A stretch of 64,000 nucleotides of DNA from Asticcacaulis solisilvae (GTDB taxonomy: Bacteria > Pseudomonadota > Alphaproteobacteria > Caulobacterales > Caulobacteraceae). Shown here one piece after another: positions 42,815-50,546 of this stretch. The position numbers and the translations under genes were made by a program. The notes under the pieces were generated by a model. That model made no database searches. It saw only the letters and a list, made by a program, of their open reading frames with translations, and was not told the DNA's origin. Every line of letters begins with the position of its first letter. The first letter of the stretch is position 1. Where the stretch lies: the NCBI RefSeq assembly GCF_017875235.1, contig NZ_JAGGMI010000001.1, forward strand, positions 62,001 to 126,000. The letters are read 5' to 3'.

Positions 42815-43705
42815 ATGCACACCCCCTATGACGGCACGTCCAAACTGTTCACGATCGGTCTGAAGCCGCTCGACCTCGCCGACTGGATCGAGTGCGACCA
42901 AGCTTTACGCGCCTATCTCGACGAAAAAGACCGGCTGATGACCCGGGTGCCGCATGAGGTTTTCGCCGCCTTGCCTGGCAGCGAAGCCGCGCAGGACGAA
43001 GTCCTGATGCTGCTGGCCGATTACCTGCCCGAACGTTTCCCCGACATCTATCAGCGCATGGGGCCACAGATCGATATTGTGCCGGCCTTTCGCCGCATCC
43101 GGCTCGATGACCCGCTAATGCCGCGCCTGCTTCTGGCGTCCGCGTTGGTGCAGGAAGATCTGGTCATCCTGCAAAAACGCGAGGATGGCTGGACGGTGAC
43201 GGCAGGCGCATTGGCCTTTCCGTCGTCGTGGCGCCTGTCGGACAAGCTGGGCAAGCCGATGCACGATGTCCATGGTCCAGTGCCGGACTTCAACGCCGGT
43301 ACGCGCAACGCCATGATGATCGAGCGCATGTTCGATAACCTGAAACCCGAAATGCCGGTGATGCGCTGGAACTGGTCGCTGTATGGCGACGATGTGCTGC
43401 ATCATCCCGAAGCTGGCAATGGCGGCCGCCGTTTCGGCGAGGGCGAAATCGCCGAGCACGTTTATCTGCGCGTCGAGCGCCAGACCTTGCGCAAGCTGCC
43501 GCAATCGGGCGCGATCCTGTTCACCATCCGCATCTATGTCGATCCGCTGGAGGCGCTGGACAGCCACGCCGACGGGCCTGCGATTGCGCGCGCTCTGATC
43601 ACGCAAATCCGCGAACTGACGCCCGAGCAATTGGAATACAAAGGCTTGGCGTTGGAGAAGGAAAGCGTAATCCGGCGGCTTAAGGAAATAGTAGAAACGC
43701 GCTGA
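42815..43705 (+). CDS. Heme-dependent oxidative N-demethylase-like protein (DUF3445)
   Basis: A 296-residue protein of the DUF3445 family, to which the alpha subunit of the bacterial heme-dependent oxidative N-demethylase belongs. Family blocks are DWIECDQALRAYLDEKDRLM, VQEDLVILQKREDGWTV with ALAFPSSWRLSDKLGKP, and the C-terminal VERQTLRKLPQSGAILFTIR. In characterised enzymes the heme iron carries a PAS-like dioxygen site and needs other subunits for electron transfer; none are adjacent here. The N-terminus is cytoplasmic. Confidence 0.8.
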   Translation: MHTPYDGTSKLFTIGLKPLDLADWIECDQALRAYLDEKDRLMTRVPHEVFAALPGSEAAQDEVLMLLADYLPERFPDIYQRMGPQIDIVPAFRRIRLDDPLMPRLLLASALVQEDLVILQKREDGWTVTAGALAFPSSWRLSDKLGKPMHDVHGPVPDFNAGTRNAMMIERMFDNLKPEMPVMRWNWSLYGDDVLHHPEAGNGGRRFGEGEIAEHVYLRVERQTLRKLPQSGAILFTIRIYVDPLEALDSHADGPAIARALITQIRELTPEQLEYKGLALEKESVIRRLKEIVETR

Positions 43706-43710
43706 AAACC

Positions 43711-43882
43711 CTCCTCCCTGTCGCGCAGCGATGGGGAGGTGGCATCGAGCGTAAGCGAAGATGACGGTGGGGGGCGGCTCCGACGGAATACCCCACCACC
43801 GCATCGCGCCGGTGGCCTCGGCGGCAGCCAAAGCACCGCCTTGTGCGATCTCTCCTCCCCATCGCTACGCGACAGGGAGGAG
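43711..43882. repeat. Palindromic doublet, family 2
   Basis: The outer arms CTCCTCCCT...ATGGGGAGG and CTCCTCCCCAT...AGGGAGGAG pair over about 170 bp; same type as 35821-35969. It lies between the convergent DUF3445 and cckA genes and contains no plausible gene. Confidence 0.88.
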
Positions 43883-43901
43883 CGATCGCGCATAACGATT
43901 C

Positions 43902-46073
43902 CTAAGCAGCGAGTTGCTCTTTGACTCTTTCAGCAAGAGTTTTGATGTCCAACGGCTTCGGCAGGAATGAGACGTTCTTTTCCTCTTCCAGCAGATCCGA
44001 GAATTCCGATTCGGCATAACCCGAGATGAACATGACCGGCACATTGCCGATCAGCGGCCGGGCGCGCTTCAGCATCGACGGACCGTCGAGGCCGGGCATG
44101 ATGACGTCAGAAATCAGCAGGTCAAAACGCCCGCCCTCGGCCTCGATGATCTCAAGCGCCTGTTCGCCGTCCTCGGCCTCCAGCACCTCGTAGCCGCGCT
44201 GGCGCAGCAGGTGGGCAGCGATGCCGCGTACGATCTGCTCGTCCTCGACGAACAGGATGCGGCCGACGCCCGACAGGTCCTTCGGCACCGGCTTGGCTTC
44301 GGCCACGGGCTTGGGCGCCGCCAGTTCCTTTTCGGTCTCGATCCAGACGGGTAAGAAGATGCGGAAGGTCGCGCCCTGCCCCATCTTCGAATCGATCAGG
44401 ATATGGCCACCGGCCTGGTTGATGATGCCATGCACGGTCGACAGGCCAAGCCCCGTGCCCTCGCCCAGCGGCTTGGTGGTGAAGAACGGCTCGAAGACCT
44501 GCGAAATGATTTCCGGTGGGATCCCTGGACCGGTATCGCTGACTTCGATCAGGGCGGCGCCTTGTGCCGGCGCTTCGGGCCAGCCGCGCGCCTTGGCTTC
44601 CGCCTGGCTGAGCGGTGCCGTGCGGATCATGACCTTGCCGCCCCCTTGGGCGCGCATGGCGTCGCGGGCGTTGACGACCAGGTTCATCATGACCATTTCC
44701 ATCTGCCCCTTGTCGACATGGACATTGGGCAGGTTCCGGCCGTATTCGGTCTCCAGCTTCACGTCTTCACGCACCAACCGGCGCAACAGAACTTCGGCTT
44801 CGGAGACCATCTCACCGACATTGAGCGTCACGCGCTTGACCGTCTGCTTGCGCGCAAAGGCCAGCAGGTTGCGCACCAGGTCTTCGGCGCGGGCGATGAT
44901 CTGGCGAATGCCGTTCAGGTCCTCATAGGACGGATCGCCGAGGGGGTGGTTGAGCAGCAGCTGGTCGTTGCGAAACTTGAAGCCGGTCAGGAGGTTGTTG
45001 AAGTCGTGCGCCATGCCGCCCGCGACTTGGCCGATGGCCTGCATCTTCTGCGACTGGATGAGCGTGGTCTCCAGCTTCTTCTGTTCGGAGACGTCGAAGA
45101 GATAGAGCGTGAATCCACCGGCTACCGGCGAGACATAAATCTGGATCGGACGATCGGCCTTGGTGCGCAGTGAAATGTCGAACGGCCCGGTCTTGCCGCC
45201 ATCGCGACTGACAGCCAGGCGCTCGATCAGGTCGGCGCGCGAATTGTCGTGGACCAGTTCGCCGAACGTCCGCCCGGCCAGCGTGTCGGGGTTCTGCTCG
45301 GTCAATTGCGCGAAGACGCGGTTGAATTCGCTGATGTGGGCAGAAAAGACGTCGTCGCCCATGACCAAGGCGGCGCCGAATGGCGCGGCTTCGGCAAACG
45401 TGTCGAGCTTGGCTTCGGCCAGCGGCTCTGGCGGCGTTTCCGGTTGCGGGTTGGACTGCGGCGCATCGCCGGCGACCCGGCCTTCGTGCTTCAGCATGAC
45501 GCCCTGGCCCAGCACGCCTTGCGATCCGGCGCGCACCAGCACCAGGTCTTCGCCCAGACGCGACACGACCATTTCGAAATCAAAGCCGCCCAGCTTGACG
45601 AGGGCGCGGCCCATGCCATTGGCCTTGGCTTCGCGCATGGCGACGAAGAGCGACGGCGCCTCATCACCCTGCGGCAGGCGTTTCGCCCCCCCGCCGGCCT
45701 CGGTCCAGGCAGCGTTGGCGGCGACGATATGACCATCATAGCCCGCGACCGCAGCGGCTTCTTCAAGGGAGCCGACGAGATCGGCGGCGCGAAAACCTTC
45801 ATTGGTCAGGATTTCGGTGTCGCTGGAAAAGGTGAACATGCTGAGGAAGATGACGACCGCGAAGGTCATCAGGAAGATGGCCAGCAGCAGCCCGGCCGGC
45901 AGGTGACCGGCGACCAGCCACACGGCGATGCAGGCAAAGACCACGACGGCCGACACAATGCTCAGTGTCCAGACATTTACCGCCTCGCGGAAGCGCGCCA
46001 CGGTAAAGCGGTCACGCCAGCTGGGAGATGCGACCTCGGGCTGGTCGGCAGGGTTCATCGGTCGTGCGGACAA
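43902..46073 (-). CDS. cckA: Hybrid histidine kinase CckA
   Basis: A 723-residue bifunctional kinase/phosphatase that feeds phosphate through ChpT to CtrA and CpdR and so sets the cell-cycle state. Two N-terminal transmembrane segments (about residues 35-80), two PAS regions, the HisKA motif GGMAHDFNN near residue 354, the ATPase domain with GTGLGLSTVHG, and a C-terminal receiver with LLISDVIMPGLDG near residue 654. The start is TTG at 46073, supported by GAGG eight bases before it; ATG at 46058 lacks such a site. It lies directly behind flhB, as in Caulobacter. Confidence 0.95.
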   Translation of the reverse strand: MSARPMNPADQPEVASPSWRDRFTVARFREAVNVWTLSIVSAVVVFACIAVWLVAGHLPAGLLLAIFLMTFAVVIFLSMFTFSSDTEILTNEGFRAADLVGSLEEAAAVAGYDGHIVAANAAWTEAGGGAKRLPQGDEAPSLFVAMREAKANGMGRALVKLGGFDFEMVVSRLGEDLVLVRAGSQGVLGQGVMLKHEGRVAGDAPQSNPQPETPPEPLAEAKLDTFAEAAPFGAALVMGDDVFSAHISEFNRVFAQLTEQNPDTLAGRTFGELVHDNSRADLIERLAVSRDGGKTGPFDISLRTKADRPIQIYVSPVAGGFTLYLFDVSEQKKLETTLIQSQKMQAIGQVAGGMAHDFNNLLTGFKFRNDQLLLNHPLGDPSYEDLNGIRQIIARAEDLVRNLLAFARKQTVKRVTLNVGEMVSEAEVLLRRLVREDVKLETEYGRNLPNVHVDKGQMEMVMMNLVVNARDAMRAQGGGKVMIRTAPLSQAEAKARGWPEAPAQGAALIEVSDTGPGIPPEIISQVFEPFFTTKPLGEGTGLGLSTVHGIINQAGGHILIDSKMGQGATFRIFLPVWIETEKELAAPKPVAEAKPVPKDLSGVGRILFVEDEQIVRGIAAHLLRQRGYEVLEAEDGEQALEIIEAEGGRFDLLISDVIMPGLDGPSMLKRARPLIGNVPVMFISGYAESEFSDLLEEEKNVSFLPKPLDIKTLAERVKEQLAA

Positions 46074-46160
46074 AACGGTTACCTCACGGTACAGGGACGC
46101 GGCGAATCACGGATGAGTTTAGCGCATTTGGAGAATTCGCGCGCGTCAAGAAAGGTTGCC

Positions 46161-47237
46161 TTAAAAACCTCTGCGCTTGCGGGTCAGAACGAAGCTGATC
46201 AGCCTGGCGACCGCGGCGAAATGTTCTTCCGGAATGACCTCGTCGATATCGATGGCGGCATAAAGCGCGCGCGCCAGGGGCGGATCTTCGACGATCGGCA
46301 CCTCATGCTTGCCGGCCTCTTCCCGGATTTTCAGGGCCAGCGCGTCGACGCCCTTGGCGACGCAGACGGGCGCGGCGGTTTCACCGGCCTCGTAGCGCAG
46401 GGCGACGGCGTAGTGGGTCGGGTTGGTGACGACCACGGTGGCGGTGGCGACATTCGCCATCATGCGGCGGCGGCCTTTTTCCATGCGCAGTTGACGCAGC
46501 TTGGCCTTGATGTGCGGGTCGCCTTCGGTTTGCTTGTATTCTTCCTTCTGCTCTTCCTTCGACATCTTCATTTTCTGCATGAAGCGGAAACGTTGCAGCA
46601 TGTAGTCGGCGCCGCCGCCGACGAACAGAAAGATGCAGACCGAGATGGCCAGGACCAGCAGGATGTCGCGGCAGTAGGGCAGGATCAGCGCCGGCGACAC
46701 ATGCGTCAGGCTGACAATGCCATTCAGCCGGTCCTTGAGGACATTCCAGACGATGATGCCGGTGACGATCAGCTTAAGCAGGGTTTTGCCGAACTGGATG
46801 AGGGCGTCGGGCCCGAACAGTTTTCCCAGTCCCGCGATCGGGTTGAGGACGGCGAAGTTGGGCTTCAGCTTTGACGGCGTGAACATGAAGCCCGTCTGCA
46901 TGACATTGCCGGCGACACCCAGGAACAGGGCGCCGCTCATGACCAGGATCAGGACCGGCAACACGCTCATCAGCAGATCGCGGAAGATGGTCATGCCACC
47001 GTCGCCGTCCATCGAGTTCAGCAGCTGTTCCGGATGCGCTATGAAGGGCAGCAGGTCGCGCGCCAGGTCCATGCAGATGGACGGTCCGGCAAAGGCCAGG
47101 ACACCCACCGCACCGATGAGCGACATGGCCTGCGGCAGGTCCTGCGACTTTGCAACGTCACCCTTCTCCCGCGCCTGCTGGAGTTTTCGGGCCGAGGCCT
47201 CTTCGGTCTTGTCCTCCTGATCGCCACCCTCAGCCAT
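46161..47237 (-). CDS. flhB: Flagellar export switch protein FlhB
   Basis: A 358-residue export-gate protein. It has four transmembrane segments and the cytoplasmic domain with the self-cleavage motif NPTH (about residue 274) that switches secretion from rod-hook to filament substrates. The start ATG forms the end of a 17-bp duplication, and the AGGAGG eight bases upstream (47251-47246, minus strand) lies within inserted repeat DNA, so its translation signal seems to have been supplied by the insert. It is followed by cckA after 87 bases. Confidence 0.96.
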   Translation of the reverse strand: MAEGGDQEDKTEEASARKLQQAREKGDVAKSQDLPQAMSLIGAVGVLAFAGPSICMDLARDLLPFIAHPEQLLNSMDGDGGMTIFRDLLMSVLPVLILVMSGALFLGVAGNVMQTGFMFTPSKLKPNFAVLNPIAGLGKLFGPDALIQFGKTLLKLIVTGIIVWNVLKDRLNGIVSLTHVSPALILPYCRDILLVLAISVCIFLFVGGGADYMLQRFRFMQKMKMSKEEQKEEYKQTEGDPHIKAKLRQLRMEKGRRRMMANVATATVVVTNPTHYAVALRYEAGETAAPVCVAKGVDALALKIREEAGKHEVPIVEDPPLARALYAAIDIDEVIPEEHFAAVARLISFVLTRKRRGF

Positions 47238-47379
47238 GTTTCAGGCCTCCTGTGGCGATCAGGCAAGGCCAAGCGGCCGTCGCTGCGGGCGCGCTCAAGG
47301 AGCAGAGCGTTAGCGCATCGCCCAATGCAGCGAGCCCGTGCGGCGCCTGAGCACAAATATGTTCGCCACCCTCAGCCAT
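47221..47379. repeat. Inserted repeat element between fliR and flhB with 17-bp direct repeats
   Basis: TCGCCACCCTCAGCCAT occurs at 47221-47237 and 47363-47379. The first copy is the flhB start, the second contains the fliR stop. Between them are 125 bases, of which 47262-47357 is a 96-bp core found again at 50581-50676 with 86 identical positions. The core has internal stems (CGCTGC...GCAGCG, GCGCT...AGCGC). Confidence 0.9.
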
Positions 47380-48205
47380 TTCCGTTCCTTATGAAGACAG
47401 CGAGGAAATCCTGGTAGTGCTCGATGAAGAGCATGCCGATGGCGCCAAGGCTGAGCGCCATCAGCGCTAGGCCCAGCAGGACACTGAGAGGGGTGGCGGC
47501 GAAGAAGACCGGAAAGTTCGGCATCATGCGGCCGACAAAGCCGACCGCGATGTTGAAGATCAGGCCGAAGGCGAGCAGCGGCGCCGCCATCTGCATGGCC
47601 AGTACGAAGCTGCGCGAAACCGTCTGGACCATGAGGGTCACCGCGTCGCCGACCATCACCGATTTGGTGGCCGGGAAGACGGTGAAGGAATCGACCATGG
47701 CCCGGATGAACAGGTGGTGCAGGTTGGTCGCATAGATCAGCACCAGGCCGAGCATGGCCATGAAGGTGCCGAGGCTGGTCGACGGCTGCGCCTGGGCCGG
47801 GTTGGCGGTCTGGGCGAAGGATAGGGTCGTCTGCAACGACATGATTTCTCCGGTGGTGACCATGGCGTACATGAGCACGCGCATCAGGGTTCCCAGCATC
47901 AGGCCGATAATGACTTCGTGCAGGACCTGGCCCGTCATGCCGCCTAGGGTCAGCGGCATGGGCGGCAGGGTATGGCGCACGATCGGCGTCACAACGACGG
48001 CCAGTACCAGCGCGAAGCTCAGGCGGTAACGCGGCGGCACGGCCTGGTCACCGACGCCCGGCATCAGCATGATCAGGCTGGACAGCCTGATGAAGATCAA
48101 TCCGACGGCCCACAGCTCGGCGGAGGTGCCAAACATGGACGTGAGCTCGCTGCCCGGCGTGGCCGCCAGGGGTGCCAGGCGCAGCGGAGGCGCCGCCAAC
48201 AGCAT
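47372..48205 (-). CDS. fliR: Flagellar export gate protein FliR
   Basis: A 277-residue membrane protein of the export gate (FliPQR spiral). Six hydrophobic segments; LSSLIMLMPGVGDQAVPP at the start is the usual FliR signature. The stop TGA lies inside the duplicated 17-mer at the insert border; before insertion it would have overlapped the flhB start by eight bases. The start used, at 48205, is one base after the fliQ stop; ATG at 48136 is more like homologues and cannot be excluded. Confidence 0.93.
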   Translation of the reverse strand: MLLAAPPLRLAPLAATPGSELTSMFGTSAELWAVGLIFIRLSSLIMLMPGVGDQAVPPRYRLSFALVLAVVVTPIVRHTLPPMPLTLGGMTGQVLHEVIIGLMLGTLMRVLMYAMVTTGEIMSLQTTLSFAQTANPAQAQPSTSLGTFMAMLGLVLIYATNLHHLFIRAMVDSFTVFPATKSVMVGDAVTLMVQTVSRSFVLAMQMAAPLLAFGLIFNIAVGFVGRMMPNFPVFFAATPLSVLLGLALMALSLGAIGMLFIEHYQDFLAVFIRNGNG

Positions 48206-48206
48206 C

Positions 48207-48470
48207 TTACATGCTCGCGATGCGGTTCATGACCTGGTGCATGAAGCTCGACAACAGGGCCCCCATCATGGGCAGGAAGAGCAGCAGGGCAACGAAGATG
48301 GCAATGATCTTCGGGGCGTAGATAAGGGTCTGTTCCTGGATCTGGGTCAGGGCCTGGAACAGGCCGATCGCCACCCCGACAACGAGGCCTACCAGAAGGA
48401 TCGGCGTGCACAGCTGGATCGTCAGCCAGATTGCATCGCGTCCAAAAGCCAGAACCTCGCCACCGTTCAT
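48207..48470 (-). CDS. fliQ: Flagellar export gate protein FliQ
   Basis: An 87-residue protein with two long hydrophobic helices, the standard FliQ. QLCTPILLVGLVVGVAIGLF and LTQIQEQTLIYAPK are family signatures. It ends one base before fliR, suggesting coupled translation. Upstream is a 360-base gap with repeats, in place of the direct link to fliE. Confidence 0.95.
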   Translation of the reverse strand: MNGGEVLAFGRDAIWLTIQLCTPILLVGLVVGVAIGLFQALTQIQEQTLIYAPKIIAIFVALLLFLPMMGALLSSFMHQVMNRIASM

Positions 48471-48642
48471 CGTTACTACCCTGGTCTACGCACCCGGCAA
48501 AACTTGCCGGGCATACCCTGCGGAAATTGCCCTGTGCACGGTTAATAGCGCATTAAGGATGGAGAGATTCTTTGTAGGAGGCGAGTGGGATATCAGGCGG
48601 CCTTCCCCCTTCCGTCATCATCGGCCAAAGGCCTCGATGCCA

Positions 48643-48664
48643 CCTTCCCCGTGAACGGGGAAGG
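48643..48664. repeat. Short perfect palindrome in the fliQ-fliE gap
   Basis: CCTTCCCCGT-ga-ACGGGGAAGG. The 360-base gap 48471-48830 between fliQ and fliE holds this hairpin and the 121-bp palindrome to its right; I see no gene in it. Confidence 0.85.
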
Positions 48665-48713
48665 AAAAGTCCCGGACGGGCCCGCGCCCAAGATGGATTG
48701 AATAACTTGGGAG

Positions 48714-48834
48714 CTAGGCCGTGATGCTGAGTCGAAAACCGTGATTGCATGAGCACCCGCAGCGACGTGTACTTAGGTACACGAGCAAGGGCGCGGAAGA
48801 CGATTGCGGTTTGCAGACCAGCAGCGTGGCCTAG
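48714..48834. repeat. Long imperfect palindrome (121 bp) ending in the fliE stop codon
   Basis: The ends CTAGGCC and GGCCTAG and the centre CGTGTAC-ttag-GTACACG are perfectly paired; the arms in between pair partially (for example AAACCG / CGGTTT). It contains one GANTC methylation site (GAGTC at 48729-48733). Its right end CTAG includes the TAG stop of fliE. Long intergenic repeats with GANTC sites have been described in Caulobacter; whether this is a member needs a search. Confidence 0.85.
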
Positions 48835-49139
48835 ATGGGCATGCGCATGATTTCCTGGTAGGCCGAGATCACCTGATCGCGGATGGCGATGACGCTTTGC
48901 AACTGCGTCTCGGCCGAAGCGACGGCGGTGACGGCGTCGATCAGCTCGACCCGGCCTGACTGCTGGCCAGCCATCATGGTTTCGGCGCCTTGCGTCGCCT
49001 TGTAGGTCTGCTCCAGGGCGCCCTGCAGCATCTTGCCGAAGTCCGGACCTTGCGCAGCTTGCGCCCCGTCATCACTGATGGCGGCGGCCTGTTGCTTGAT
49101 GGCGGCGCCATAGGCGCGGGCGGCGATCAGGGCATCCAT
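48831..49139 (-). CDS. fliE: Flagellar hook-basal body protein FliE
   Basis: A 102-residue protein that joins the MS ring to the rod. The C-terminal helix (VELIDAVTAVASAETQLQSV ... SAYQEIMRMPI) is diagnostic. Its stop codon belongs to the palindromic repeat on the left, so the extreme C-terminus may have been set by the insertion; MRMPI is nevertheless the usual FliE ending. It follows flgC after eleven bases. Confidence 0.94.
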   Translation of the reverse strand: MDALIAARAYGAAIKQQAAAISDDGAQAAQGPDFGKMLQGALEQTYKATQGAETMMAGQQSGRVELIDAVTAVASAETQLQSVIAIRDQVISAYQEIMRMPI

Positions 49140-49150
49140 GGTTTAATCTC

Positions 49151-49570
49151 TTACTGCTGGAGGATGTCGAGCGTCTTGGTTTTCATGGCGCGCGCCGTGT
49201 CGATGACGTTGAGGTTGGCCTCATAGGCGCGCTGCGCTTCGCGCATGTCCATGGTTTCGATCAGCGAATTGACATTCGGCTTCTTGACGTAGCCTTCCGC
49301 GTCGGCCGCGGGGTGGGCGGGATCGTATTCCATGGTGAATTCGGACGTGTCCGGAACGACCTGGGCCAGCTTGACGCCGGTTGCGCCATCGATCGGCGCC
49401 GCGGTGAAGACCGGCTGCTGGCGGCGATAGGGATCCCCGCCCTTCACGCGGCTGGTCGAATCCGAATTGGCGATGTTTTCCGCGATGATACGCATCCGTG
49501 CCTGCTGCGCCTTCAGCGCCGAGGCCGCGACCGCCATGGTCTGATCGGAATGAATAACCGGCTTTACCAT
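49151..49570 (-). CDS. flgC: Flagellar proximal rod protein FlgC
   Basis: A 139-residue rod protein. N-terminal axial helix SALKAQQARMRIIAENIANS, followed by the asparagine-rich turn, and the C-terminal helix MREAQRAYEANLNVIDTARA. Assembled through the export gate between FliE/FlgB and FlgG. It forms the middle of the flgB-flgC-fliE operon. Confidence 0.95.
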   Translation of the reverse strand: MVKPVIHSDQTMAVAASALKAQQARMRIIAENIANSDSTSRVKGGDPYRRQQPVFTAAPIDGATGVKLAQVVPDTSEFTMEYDPAHPAADAEGYVKKPNVNSLIETMDMREAQRAYEANLNVIDTARAMKTKTLDILQQ

Positions 49571-49604
49571 TTGATACTCCTACTTGCCATCGTCTTTCAG
49601 GGAG

Positions 49605-50018
49605 TTACCGTCCCGGGGGCCTCGCCGCCATGCGCACCATGGCCAGCGACTTCTGATAAAAACCGACCGCCGCGTCGAACTGCATGCGGCTTTCGGCCAT
49701 CTTCAGCATCTGTTCCTCGAGCACCACGGAATTGCCGTCCATGGTGGTTTCCGAGTCGAGCGCCGTCACTTCGCGCGCTGAATTAGGCTTGAAGCCTTCG
49801 ATCTGCAGGTGCGCGGCATTGGTCGTCGCCATGCCGAGCTTCCCGCCCCCCTCCGCCTGCCCCTTCATCAGGGTGTCGAAGTTCTGCGCGGCCAGGTCGC
49901 GCGGCTTGTAGCCGGGCGTGGAGGCGTTGGCGACGTTTTCCGCCACCAGCTTCTGCCGCCCGCTCAGCCAGCCCATGCGGGTCTGCAGCGCGTCGAGGAA
50001 GTTTATGCCCGAAGCCAT
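49605..50018 (-). CDS. flgB: Flagellar proximal rod protein FlgB
   Basis: A 137-residue rod protein. The start at 50018 (MASGINFLDALQTRM) agrees with homologues; the frame runs 120 bases further upstream into the shared promoter region. Axial N-terminal motif LSGRQKLVAENVANASTPGY and C-terminal DAAVGFYQKSLAMVRMA. First gene of the operon flgB-flgC-fliE, divergent from fliO. Confidence 0.95.
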   Translation of the reverse strand: MASGINFLDALQTRMGWLSGRQKLVAENVANASTPGYKPRDLAAQNFDTLMKGQAEGGGKLGMATTNAAHLQIEGFKPNSAREVTALDSETTMDGNSVVLEEQMLKMAESRMQFDAAVGFYQKSLAMVRMAARPPGR

Positions 50019-50104
50019 GACCGGCCCTTTCCTTTTTGCGATTGCCCGACTCACTCTACAAGGGACAATTCGCCTGTATGGGGCAAATAATGCCCACCTT
50101 TTGG

Positions 50105-50151
50105 TTAACAAAGGCTTGCCGGTAAACGGCCCGTTAACCAAGAGGCTTAAC
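50105..50151. promoter_or_regulatory. Cluster of CtrA-type half sites between flgB and fliO
   Basis: TTAAC occurs at 50105, 50134 and 50147. TAAA-N7-TTAA at 50123-50137 is one mismatch from the CtrA box TTAA-N7-TTAA. The position between divergent class II flagellar operons fits CtrA control known from Caulobacter. Confidence 0.5.
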
Positions 50152-50180
50152 TATGCAATGGAAACAGGTTCGGTGGCGTG

Positions 50181-50546
50181 ATGGACTGGATGGGATTACT
50201 GCGTGCGATCTTCGCCCTGGCCATTGTGCTGGGCCTGATCCTGTCGCTTGCCTGGGTCCTGAGACGGTATGCCCCACAGCTGATGGCGCGTCTTCAGGCG
50301 CCGCGCGGCCGCCGGCGCCTTCAGGTCGTCGAGACCCTGGTGCTCGACCCTGCCCGCCGGCTGGTGCTGGTCCGGCTCGATGACGAGGAAAGACTGCTGC
50401 TGCTCGGGGACGGCCGCGAACTGATCGAGCCGCGCACCAGGCCGGCTTCACAGTCGCCCGTTGCGGAGCCCATTGCCGAAGCGCCCCGCGCCCGTCCCTC
50501 GCCTCGCCCCCTCAAGAGACAGGACGCCAATGACGACCTGTTCTGA
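50181..50546 (+). CDS. fliO: Flagellar biosynthesis protein FliO
   Basis: A 121-residue protein: a single membrane helix (about residues 7-27), then the FliO cytoplasmic domain (RRRLQVVETLVLDPARRLVLV, LLLLGDGREL) and a Pro- and Arg-rich tail. FliO is a chaperone for FliP. The ATG at 50181 is preferred over the GTG one codon earlier. The gene overlaps the start of fliP by 17 bases. Confidence 0.9.
   Translation: MDWMGLLRAIFALAIVLGLILSLAWVLRRYAPQLMARLQAPRGRRRLQVVETLVLDPARRLVLVRLDDEERLLLLGDGRELIEPRTRPASQSPVAEPIAEAPRARPSPRPLKRQDANDDLF

Noticed and set aside
45249-46874. 541-codon plus-strand frame opposite cckA and flhB
   Set aside because: Spans two well-supported genes on the other strand and has shadow-type composition.
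47034-47417. Plus-strand frame through the fliR-flhB repeat
   Set aside because: Considered as a gene carried by the repeat, but it extends into flhB antisense and has no ribosome site; the fliP copy does not preserve it as a separate gene.
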